Assembly: GCA_037157565.1 (NCBI GenBank) | Contig: JAZHRO010000024.1 | Location: 13,274,501-13,338,500 of the forward strand | Length of the DNA: 64,000 bases | Source: Thalassia testudinum | Lineage: Eukaryota > Streptophyta > Magnoliopsida > Alismatales > Hydrocharitaceae | Direction of reading: 5' to 3' | In this document: positions 25,001 through 37,000 of the stretch, piece after piece | How positions within the stretch are numbered: position 1 is the first letter of the stretch | Layout: every line of letters begins with the position of its first letter | Notes under the pieces: generated by a model | What the model was told of the DNA's origin: nothing | Database searches by the model: none | The model's input: the letters and a program-made list of their open reading frames with translations, nothing else | Program-made: the position numbers and the translations under genes

Positions 25001-28000
25001 AAAAATATAATATAAATTGGTTGGGCAGATGTAACTTGATAAAAGGGTTGTGACTGAATATGCCAGTAAATAAAGTACATTTATATGGATGATTTTTTTT
25101 GAGAGAAAAGGATAATCATCGGAGGTCGATAATCATCCAAAAGATTGTTGTTAGGCTGAAATATCAATGTTGTACCCATATATGTTAATTTCATGTATAT
25201 CATAATTATCATTGAAAATGGTGTGCTGCTTAAATTAATATGAAGCACACCATTTATTTCTATCCACTATTCTTCAAGAGCCAATAAGGTCCTTTCTGCC
25301 TAGCCTACTACTTGTCCTGCCTATCTACAAAGCACCATTTCAGGATATCTCTCATATCATTTTAGGACCATATTGCCCAATTTATCACTATACCTAGCTT
25401 ATTCCCCCCATGTAACCCTTGGGTTATCACACAACCAAATGCTACCTTAGAGATGTATATACTAGCCGGCGATGCTTCTTACTTGGAATACAAGTATCAT
25501 GATGTGCATTTACACCTTAGGACTTATCATGATCTCTGATCTCCATGAGGCACTAATAAGAATGTCAAAAGATAGTTGTGAGACTAATCACATTAGATGC
25601 AAGTGAAAACCAAGAACTTGACCTCAGACGGCCATAAATGGACTCTCAAATGCGGAGCAAAGTAAGAACATATAAATTTTTATCTTATCAATTTTGTGTA
25701 AAACTTGCAGCAACAATCTCAAGTCACACCAACAATTACACATCCTCCAGTATAAAATTTGCAGAGGCTCTATATGGCATGAAGTGGCGATACAGTGATC
25801 AAACAGAAAGAAGACAAAGTAAGAATGTGTCAAACAAGAATGCTATTGCTCGAGCATAAAATAGCAAGCAAGCAGTGATTTGTTGTGCATGTAAGAAAAC
25901 AAAGTAATCAAGCGGGGAAATGCCAATCGCATGGTTCACTAATTATAAGAGATCTATTAACTACAGAGTTTGTTGAACCTTGCAAAATACAACATAGTCT
26001 CCAAAGCTACCAACTGGAGAACCTAAACCAAGCTCCTTCACTAGCTAGCATGAGCATGTGGAATCCCCAATGAACAAAAGTCGGCTCAGCTTTCTTAGAG
26101 AACTCAATTATTTGATTTAAGCTCAAAATAAGAACATTAACATTTACATAATCATTAAGGCCATGTCTTGCAGCATAAATGATGGAAGTAGACTCAACTC
26201 CTAAGCAGAAGGAATCACACCTCCAAGGCCAATTTGGAAAACCAAGACAGGAGACAACACAAGCACCATAGAAACAGAAGATTTGATTGTGGAGTTTTTA
26301 TACACTAAGATGTACGTCTCAGGAGGGAGGCAACATTCAAATTGCACTATGGATGAAGTGGTTACAAACTCTCCATCTCTCTCAATTCACAAAGAGTCAG
26401 TTCCAATAAAATATGTTAGGACCAAATCCCCATAAAAGTAGCTTGGTCTTGTGCTTATGGGCTTTGTTCCTGCTTTATAGGCCACTCTTATACCCTTTGA
26501 GAAGCTTCAAATCCCTTCTGATCATATAGTAGATTACAAGGAACAATTGAAGGTAAAAGCTTTTATTTGCCAAGAAGAGTGTCTTTTCATTTTTCAAAAA
26601 AGAAAAAAGAAGAGTCTGGCTTTGGCACCCTTTTGCCATTTAGGTGTCAAGCCAATTTTGAGTTTTGCACCAACATTTACATAAAAAAATCATCCCTTTG
26701 GCTAAAGGTTAAGCAATTAGACGAGAACTTAATTAATATTTCAGTCCTTTTGATGGGCCAACCATTTCTTAGCCCTTTAAGTGAATAAGACATCTCTCAT
26801 CCCCATAAAAAGACAAATAGATCATTTCAACCATGGCATTTCTTGGATGTTTGGATGAGCATCCTGTCACTATGCCCTAACCTCAGAGAATTCGACCTGT
26901 CCCTCAACTATGGGTGAGGTACTCGATGACCTTAGCCCTTTTGGTTGAGTAGCATAGCCTTTCCCCCACATAGAGGAGGTTACTCCGCTAATTCCATTGT
27001 TTTCGTCAAGCTAATTGATTTTTCCCCTGCTACAAAGGCAGCACTCAGTATCTCAGAAAAAAAAGCTTTTATGATAGTGCAGGAGGGACTTGCAAGTAAG
27101 GCAAGTGAGGGTGACACTGGTCATCAGTACTCAGCTATTAGGCCCAGGGAAATCACTACTTTGGTTAAAGATCCCTGTTTTGATAGTAAGCAGAGAGTTC
27201 ACCTTAGGTTCTTAGGCTCATTATCAAGACTTCTGAAGACATTATGGCACACTGGGTAATGTTTCAATTAGAACTGTAGGGAATAAAGATGGGCCATGTG
27301 GCAGCCATCCAAGCCACATGGCAATGCCACGTGGCAAGAAATAAACGGCCCACAGGGTCCGGTGGTTTGGTGGTCCAAGAAATCAAATTTGAGTCTTTGC
27401 TTATCTGTTAAGTTTGCTATCTTTAGCAAATAAGTTTTAGGAAACAATGTTTAGGATTTATTTTCTTATTTAAAGATAAGATATTTCCTTAAGTGATAAA
27501 ATCTTTTGTTTCCAAATGTTGAGATATATTCTCTCTATATAAAGAGAGTCTTCCCTTATATTTCTTTTTAGGCAATAGCAATATTTTCAATACAACTCAA
27601 AGGTTCCTCTCCTCTCTCTCGTTTCTCTGTCCAACCGCCAGTCACCGTCGACCACCACCAAGCCTGTCGATGGTGCTCCTCCACGCCTCCAAGCCCACGC
27701 ATGGATAGTCCTCCACATGGACTATTTTACCACGCACAAAGAGCCTCCACGCTCCATCATTTTGTCAAATCTTGACAAGAACAAATGAATCATATAGTCT
27801 TATTCTATAGCCCTACCTCTCAAATATATAAAGGTAAGAAAATTATATAAGTTCTCCTCAAAGAAATAGAAAATACTAAAACTCAAGAAATAACAAAGTA
27901 CACACAAATGACTCTTGACCGTAGGTGCTAACACTTCCCCTCAAGTTGGAGCATAGATGTTGTGATGACTTGCAAAATTGTGACGTGGCCTTGATGCATG

Positions 28001-31000
28001 GAAATCCCACGAGTGGACCTTGGCACATGGAACGAGAGAGAGAGAGAGAGAGAGAGTAGGAGAATTGATGTAGAGAATAATTGTATTTAACTCAAACGAT
28101 AATGGTGGGATTCCTCTCTTTTTATAGAGAGACAATCCTACATCTGAAATTAGAAAAAACAGAAAATCACAATCCCAAGTTACCAAAATCAGTACCTCCT
28201 AATTTATTCTAACAACTCATGATTATTCTCCTAAATAAATTCATAACTTGGCCACTAAGAAAACCTAGAAAAATCTAGAGGCCACACGGCCACTTTATTG
28301 GACCCAACTCAATGCCAACTCAATGCCACGTGGACTGTCCACATGGCAATTATGCCATGTTGCAGTCCACGCGACTTTTTCCTCTTTCACAGATGTCAAG
28401 TACGCTCAACTTGGAACAATAAATATCAAATGATGCTCGTAGCAACGCCTTCATAAAGATATCTATTCTCTGGTCATCTAAGAAGACATGGGTAGTGTAG
28501 ATGAGGCCTCTCTAGGTTAAGTCACATGTATAGTGACAGTCGACGTCCACATGCTTGGTCCTCTCGTGGAACATGGGATCGTTGGCAATATAGGTCGTCA
28601 CCTTATTATCACATCTCATCTCCATAGATGCGTCAATAGGTATATGCAAGTGTGCAAGAAGAGATCTCACCCACATCATCTCTAAGGTAGTATATACCAT
28701 GGCCCTATACTGTAACTCCCATCTGACTTCATCATAGGACCACAGAGGGGACTCTTGCACACCCCTAATTCAAAAATGCTCTCCAATGTCACCTCAGATA
28801 GCTACTTCAACCAGAACCACTAAACATCTACGAACACAGGATCATCAAGTCTTCAGATCTGCCGGACGAAGGAAATCAAGACCCAAACTTGTAGGTCAAA
28901 TCAGAATATACTGCAGACACTGCAGACCGCTTGAGAACTAGGCTGGCTGGGCGATCAGAATCATGCAAGATCTCCCACCAGCGATGCAAGATCCAAGCAC
29001 AACACCTGTTGGGAGACACTGAAGGCTAAAAGTCCATCAAGATTTAGACAAAGGAGCCCACCTGGGATCCAACCATGATCCAATCACTAGGGTGATGCGA
29101 AAAGGCTGCAATCACGATCTGCAGGCGATCCAATTGCAATCTACAAACCCTGATGGACAGTAAACCTGCAAGCGATCACAAATCAGCATTCGGCTATCTG
29201 GGATGATGAGATCGAAGAGCTACAGGCAGCGCTAGCAGATCTAGGCAATCAGATAGGGCTATCTGGGACAATGAGCCAGATCTGGGTATTGCTGAACCAG
29301 TCCGAGGATGGCGATCAGAGCTGGCGCTAGGCTCTTGGATGGCATTGGCAGCAAGACACAGACCAGTGGTGGTGCTGGCAGTGCTCAGAGAGGCCTGCTG
29401 CCTGTGCTACAAGGCGAGGGAGAACATAGGGTGGCCCACCGACCGGCCAAGGGAGGCCGACAGTGGTGTTGTCTTCCCAAGACCTCTCTAGGTTTTTTTT
29501 GGTAAAGAAGAGGATATGGGAATCAAGGCGGATATCAGACCCCGACCAACAACCGCAGCTCTAATATCAAGTTAGAACAATGAATGAGATAGTCTTTTTC
29601 CATAACGCTACCTCTCAATATATAGAGGTGGGAACATAAGTTCTCCTCAACAAATTAGAAAAAACTACAACTCAAGAAATAACAAAGTAAACATAAATGA
29701 TTCTAGACCATATGGGCTACCAGTTTCCCTCATTGATGAGTGTTGTAATAGCTAGATTAATTCTTTCAGCATCCACATAAATGTTGATCTTCTGCAGGTT
29801 CTTTCAGATGGCCCACAAGTTAACTTAAACCAACCCCTAGGATATGGTTGCTCAAATTAGTCAATTTAACCAATCTTAAAGAGCTGACCCAGTCAAACTG
29901 TTTAAATTGGTGACAAAAGGAGTTGTTGACTCATCCAATCAAAATTCAAGTTACCAGGAGTTGGCTCTAATCCGACCAAGTCAGGGCACCAATCTTTTAA
30001 ACTGTGGGTGCAATGAGTCCATGGCAATCGCCAAGCCAAACAAAGAATCCAGAGAATAAAATAGCATAAATCCATTTAACATCCCAGGTAAGGTGCCAAC
30101 AAAAAAATATAAGCTAACATCCAAGTAGAGGATACTAACCTCCAAGACACGCATCATATAATCATCAAAATTCCGCAAATTATCTTTTTGAGCCTCTTGA
30201 ATGGCTGAGATCATTGCCATCTCATGAACCTGAAATTCAAGATGAAGGGTCATCAATGACAATAACACAAGCCAAAACCTATAATCAAGAAGATGAAGAA
30301 ACAGCCTGTCCATTTTCAATGCCCAACTGGTATATAACTGAATGCAAGACAACGTCCAAAAGATTAATGATTCCGAAGTTAACTTAACTCATTAGCAACA
30401 ATGCAGTTTCATAAGTGTTAAGAGAAGGGAGAACGTACCTACAATTCACATCCAGGGGGTCAACCCACAATAAAGCTCCATATTAACGTACATAAGCATC
30501 AAGAAGTGAAATACTCAGTATAACGTAGAAACATACCTGTTGCAAATATTCTTCTACTGTGGTAGCCTCAGAGGGAAAGACGTCCTCGAAGGTAGTCTTG
30601 TACAAAGGTGACAATGGAACTCCATGAGAAAAAAAGATATCAACATTAACCAGTACTAAAAGACCAAAAGTGCAAACTTCTAATTTAAGCAAAGGAGATG
30701 CATGAAAGCACTCAAAATCTAAAATAGTTCATTCAGTAGTACATGAGTTATCTCATCCAAACAAAAAGTAGTACATGATCTATCAAGTCAAACAAAAAAG
30801 TATTGCAACTTGCTTTACAGCATCTAAAAACAGTTGAGCAATCTTTGGCCGCTAAAAACAAGCATAAAAAGCAATAAGAGAAACTTCTACATTTCTTTTC
30901 TTGATTACCCAAATACTAGCCAGCATATGTCCTGATACGCCCCATTGAATCCACTGATTCACTATAATTGCCATCTTTACTAAAAGAAGGGATTAAATAG

Positions 31001-34000
31001 GACTAATGAACAATTACAGAGATGCCAGTAAGGTTTAATCTTGCCCCAAACTAATATTGAATGCTCCCACATGGGAGAATGGAACCAGAATTTTTTTGAA
31101 AAGTTGGAAAAAATATTTAAAATAAAGGCTTCTATATACAAAGAGAGCTAAAAGAAGTGCTTAAGTTAGAATCATGATGTGGACAAGACAATGAGCTGAT
31201 GTAGTCAAAACTCACCGCAGACAGAAAACCTTCCTAAGCATGCTCAAGAGTGGTGTCTAAACTAGAGATGAGAGGTAGAGATCAATGAAGAAAGCTTCCC
31301 CAGGTGGGGTAGAAACTGGCCAAGAACCAAACTGCCATATAGACAGGACAAACCAGGAACCAGAGGAGAACTACCTATTATCATGGTTTAAAACAACATG
31401 TCAGGAGGTGCTCAAGGCATACTCCTTGAGGTGAGGTAGCCCATTTTTGTCTCAAGGCGACCACCTCAATCTATCTCCAGTGAGGCATGTGTCTCAGAGT
31501 GGCAAAAGTGGTTGGGGCGCTGAGCCAGTTGAGCCAGAACTAAATCAATTAAGGGATAACTAAGTCACATCTGCAACATTCTGAAAATGAATATTTTCTC
31601 TACAGTCAATTGAGATACAATATAATTGCAACCATATGGTAAACGGGTAAAGTACAACAAACTGAGATATAGAACAATCTAATCTCACAAAAAAAACACT
31701 AGCAATTTAATTGAAATTTACTCAGAATATGAACTTTCACAAAAGCCAACTAACCTATGCTGCTGATGGTACACAATTCCTATCTTGCTATTTAACCAGC
31801 AAGGTGAAGATATACCAAAGCATAGATCACTTATTTGCATCTAGGTTCTTTAGGTGACTACTTGTAATTATTCATGTTAAATGCAAGAATACAAACAAGA
31901 CACAGATTCACGTGGAAAGTCCCTCTCGATGGAAAGGAAGAAACATGGGAATACGAGCCCTAATGCCCATTGCGGCAAGGAGTTTGTTTTCACAGGCACA
32001 CAAAACAACGAGGGGTGTTGCAATATTTATGAACATACAGCGTATACAGACTGGCACCTAAGGATCCAAATGCCCATTTACAAAATAATACTCCGCACTC
32101 GCTCACAAGCTGCGCATAGATCCCCTCCCTCCCCACCTACACATTTTCCCATGTCATGATCTCAACAATGCACCTGGCAAGGAGGAGCTCATACACTCCC
32201 CCCTCCCTCAAATCTGCTGCTGCTGTTTTTTTTGAAAGGGGAAAAAGATGTCTGCTAGAGGTTAGTAGGCATCCACTATATTACGAAAAATAAAAATATA
32301 AATTACATATGCATAGACCAAATCGAAGAGAGAGATGTAGCTTCCCTTACAACATCGTCAAGCCACACCCTCTCCCCCCAAAAACTGACCGGTTATGCTA
32401 CAACCATGCAGACCAAAGGGCTGCTGGCATCAAAATCCTGATTACTGGATCCACCATAGTTCCCCGTTGCCAAGAAAACCAAAAGTCAAGAAAAGAGCCA
32501 TTCTTGGCGATCGCAAGATCGAGAGTTCCAAGGACATCATTTACAAAATCACATTGCAGAAGCAAATGAGAGACATCTTCCCGCTGCAGTTCACATGACG
32601 GACATCTAACAACAATATCCGACCGCCAGTGACTAACAGTAAGCAAAGTGACCAACTTTTTCCTCCGCAGAAGGCAGCAAAAAAATTTAATCTTCAAAGG
32701 GATCTTCATCTTCCAAAATATAGCACAAGCAATCCCAAAAAAAGTGTCATGCCCAACAACTTCATCTGTTAGCAATTTATGCACCCTTTTTCACAGAAAA
32801 AGACCCATGGGCCCAAGCCAGCTGATCATGGACAACCTCCTTAGGCCAAAAAGACTCCAAAGATGCCAACATGTCTTAGAACTCACCAAAACATGCACCT
32901 GAAAGTGATCCTCCAAAATAAGATAACCAGGAACCAACACCCCGAACCATCAGTCCATCCCAAGCATCAATAATGGTGATTTTTTTCAGTAGGCTGGCAA
33001 CAAGGATGGACAATAAACACCACCAGTGGTGGCACTAGTTGCCGTTGAGGCGATGCCAGCACTGTTGCTAGCCGGCAACGGCATTGGTTTCCACCTGAGG
33101 CGATGCCGATGCTGCTGCCAGTGACGCTATAGTGCCAGGTGGTGGCACAACGGTGAGATCTTCTGGAATGAGAATCGAGAAGCAGAGATCTTGGAGGGAT
33201 ATCGAAACACCAAGCTAGGATCACTACTCTTACCATGTCAGAAGAAATGAAGTTGTTTTATTCTCAAAAGAAACCCTAGCCTTTTCTTATAAAGAGAGAG
33301 GGAAAAATTACAAAGTGAGCAATCAAGAAAAGAAATAGTAAATGACTCAAAAAAAATGAAATAACAAAGGAATATAACATATATGCTAACACAACTCATT
33401 GGTAATCTTGCTGGTAGATGACAATTTAATGGTAAATGTAGCACATGTAAAGCACCATTGAAGGTGACACAGTCAAGAGAAATAATACTCCCTCTTCCTG
33501 CCACCATCTCACTGGACCCATCTGTTAATGCCACTTGGTATTTCCCAGGGTCAAGTTTATTGATGAAATGCAATCTAATAGTCAACAAGAGTCAAAGATT
33601 TTCATTACTTCTTCTCCCTTGAACTAAAAGAGCCAATTGAAATTGATGGTTCCAGGCAATCCCTGCATAGTGGAAATGACTCTTGAGAACATTCGTTGCA
33701 ACTCACATAAATCTGATTTGTGGTGCATCTCTCAAAGTTAGATTGGTACCAATGTCACCCATATGGTTTCTCCGCAACTTGCACCTAAGCAGGTGCAACA
33801 AACTTTCCAGCATGGATCGTTGATAGATCCATCTATCTTGTAAGCCCACAAAATGTACTCATACCCTATCTTCTGACACAAGTGAAATAGAAAACCCTGA
33901 GGATGACTACCAAACCATGCTCCAACAGTTTTTTCCTCTTGCTCTGAGGGTTTCACACCTGAATATAGTGTTGCATGCTTTTTTTAGTTTTTTCTACCTT

Positions 34001-37000
34001 GTATAATTGCTATGGCTCAATAAAGCAAGAGATAATTATGTAAATTGCCTATTTTCACACTCAGCACTACCATTTTAATCAAGGGTACAACAACCTGAGA
34101 TCCAATGATGACACCAATCTATTGCACCTCTGGTGAATTTTCTAATTTTCACCACCTAGTCATCAAACCAAGGTTGCATTTGGAGGAGTTTTTGAGTTTA
34201 AGACTGTTTCAAATTTAAGAAGTGTTAGTAGTTTAAGACTGGTTTAAGTTTGAAAGTGTTGAAATTTAGGAGTGATCGAATAAGTGGAAGGTTAATAGGG
34301 GATAAATGTGATGGGTGTGTGGATTTGTTGTAAGTATTATTTATTTTTATTTGTATTAGAAGCGGTTAGTAGAGGCAGATGTGTAACCGAGTTGATATGT
34401 TCTAACTAGTAGTGGGAGTAGATGTCATGGCTACTACTACCCAGCATTGTTCATGCATTGTGCAATTTATCCCTGCCACATAGAATATACTGGCCCTCTC
34501 TAATACTCTACCAAATGCAGCCTAAGTGTGGTGAATATTTTTTTGAAAGAGAAGTGTGGTGAATATTGAAGTGCTGAAATTTGTCATGAATTTGGGATTT
34601 CGTTGAAAGAGGAAACGCACAAATCTTTGTGCTAAAATAATTAATAAAGGTAACAATCATACTCATTACTATCAAATGCATAGACTAGTGAGGTTAATAC
34701 ATCAGGATTCAGAAAAGTGAATCTTAATAATTTTTTTAAGGTGAAAAGGATGATCACATTAGGTCACCATTGCTCCTCAAGAAATTACAGAATATCACCC
34801 ATTACGAGGATGTCCATGACCCCATAAAAACTCGATCTCTGTACAAACATTTTCAAGAAAGCATGCCCCCCTAAAGCCAACAACATTTCTTCGTAACCAA
34901 ATTGACAATAGCACCACAAAGGGCTTTGGCACTCTCATCTGGACTGAAATGAACCACCACCAAAAGTCCTCGAGAAGGCATCCCAAGAAGAAATCTCACC
35001 CAAGAGATGCCACTTCCGTCCCAAGTCTCTCACAAAAGTTCAAGAAAAGAAGAGATCTCCACAATCTTCAGGCATCCTCTCACACAAAGAACATGAAGAA
35101 TCAAAATTTGACACTCTCCTGAGACAGTAGACTTTGATCGCAAGTCTTTGTCTACAAAGCATCCAAGCGAAAATCCTGATTCTTAGAAGCGTCTTCGCTT
35201 TCCTAATGAGACTATATTCTCTGAGGAAAGCCTTACTTCTATTTCCCATATGCTCCAACAAGAATCTACATGCCAACCTGACCACGAAATCATCACCTCC
35301 CATACCCAACCATCACATTTATCATTCCTTGGCTATCTACATAACAAGAGTGTTTGCAAGTGCAAGAAGTCCTGGACCCTCTCCTATGAGAAATTGCCTG
35401 CGAAGGTAGAAGCCCAAGCATGAATAGTTGAATCCTAATAATCAGCCAAGCACTAACGCTTGCATGGCAAAGGCCACAACAAAAGTCAAGGAAAGGAAAC
35501 CTTTCTACCAAAAAGGCAAAGGGCAACCATCCATCAATCCAAAGTGAAAATCTAACCCATTGCCCAACTTTGTATAGAAGTATTGCATCACCTAAGGCAT
35601 GACTCACACAAACAGTGGCAAGACTGTGGATGTCACTCTTTAGGAAGAGCAAACAAGTTCACTTGAAAGCCTAGAATGGGAAGGGCACCTTCGCTCCCTT
35701 CATGCACACCAGGATGGTTGATGATCTCAAGAACATCACCGCTTTGATGATTGACTACATAAGAACCACCCAAGGTTGGCTACCCCCTCTTCTTCCAAGC
35801 TTGATATGTTGGGACGGAGGACATTAAAAACAATGCTTCCTTGGCCGTGTGCAACATGAATGAGCATTATGTCATTCCGACAAGTGAAAAGACCAGAAGA
35901 AATGCCCATTGAGGACTTTGAGATCAAATAGAGAATGTTTCTTTCCATTCAAGGTGATTTCCTCTTCTTCTGATTCTTCCAGAAAGTAGATGCATCCTGG
36001 ATCAAAATCATGCATTCCTCCCAATTCATCCTTCTTTCACAGTAACCCTCAATCACCAAGGAGGCCACCATCACCACCCATGAATCTTGCAATCCATTTT
36101 GTCAATAAGGAATGATTCATAGACCTCAAATCAAGAACTCCCAAGACACCCTCAGAAATAGCCCTATAAATCTCTTGCCCATGACACCAAAAGCCATGCT
36201 TCTCACCCTTCATTTGCTCTTTTCAAAACAACTACCTTTTACAATAGTCAACTCAACCCAACACCTTCAAGGGCATAAAAAAAGTCAACATGAAGAATAT
36301 GAGCATAACAGAGGGATCAAACCTCAGAAGAACCAAGCACTCACCTTTTGAAAGCAAATGCAACTTCAGCCATCCAACCACTTCTTAGCAATTTGGATAA
36401 CTACATGCCAATCTACCATCCACAAAGGTCCATTGGTGAAAGGCAATTCCAGATATTGTAGCAGTAATGAACACCTAAGATTGTGAAGAATGGAAGCATG
36501 CCTATCCATTTCATCATCTGCCATTGCTAATGTATGAAGGGTGACTTTTCTCCATCAAGTAACAGGCCTGAGAAATCTCCAAGTAGATTAAGGAGAACTG
36601 AGACATTTGCAACTTCCTTCTCTCTCCCCTCAAGGAAGAAAATGGTGTCATCAACACACTATAATACGGGCATAGTATTAGCAGCATCCTCCATGCTAAG
36701 TCCTTTAGGCCCCATTTGGTAGAGGTTTAAAGTTTAAGACTAGGTAAAGTTTAGGAGGTTTTAAGGAGGGATAAGTGGATGGATAAGAGAAGAGTTACTG
36801 GGTGTGGATGTGATAGTTGTGTTGATATGCTATTATTGATTTTTATTTTTATTTGTACTAGGAGTAGGTTAGTAGGATACATGTGATAAGTGGACGTGAT
36901 GGGTAAGAGTGAGTTAGTAGGGGTAGATATGATTAACGAGAGGTAGATGTGATGGATGATGATAGAAGTGATAGGTGGGGAAAAAACTTTTTCATTATTC

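Larger units (their letters stand above)
24772..27274. other. NUP93 intron 5 sequence right of LINE-B
   Basis: AT-rich intron DNA, 2.5 kb. It contains a LINE-tail fragment (25093-25137), an 11-bp-arm hairpin (25217-25254) and a possible tail-only insertion near 26572-26612. A plus-strand frame at 26945-27259 has no recognised match and no flanking gene structure. Nothing else is supported. Confidence 0.45.
27773..29722 (-). mobile_element. Short non-autonomous copia element
   Basis: On the minus strand the 5' LTR (29722-29572) starts TGGTAGCCC and the 3' LTR (27933-27773) starts TGTTAGCACC. They align over about 150 bases. After the 5' LTR comes a primer site TGATATTAGAGC (a variant of TGGTATCAGAGC), and before the 3' LTR the polypurine tract TTGAGGGGAAG. 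The interior, about 1.6 kb, is leader sequence plus an RNase H fragment and an LTR-like block, so most of pol is deleted. It is in NUP93 intron 5 in the gene's sense orientation. Confidence 0.65.

Noticed and set aside
26572..26612. Tail-only LINE insertion on the plus strand
   Set aside because: AAGAAGAGT-like flanks are short and low complexity; kept only as a weak case in the findings.
26945..27259. 104-codon plus-strand frame
   Set aside because: No recognised family, no splice or promoter signals, antisense within a NUP93 intron; could be chance.
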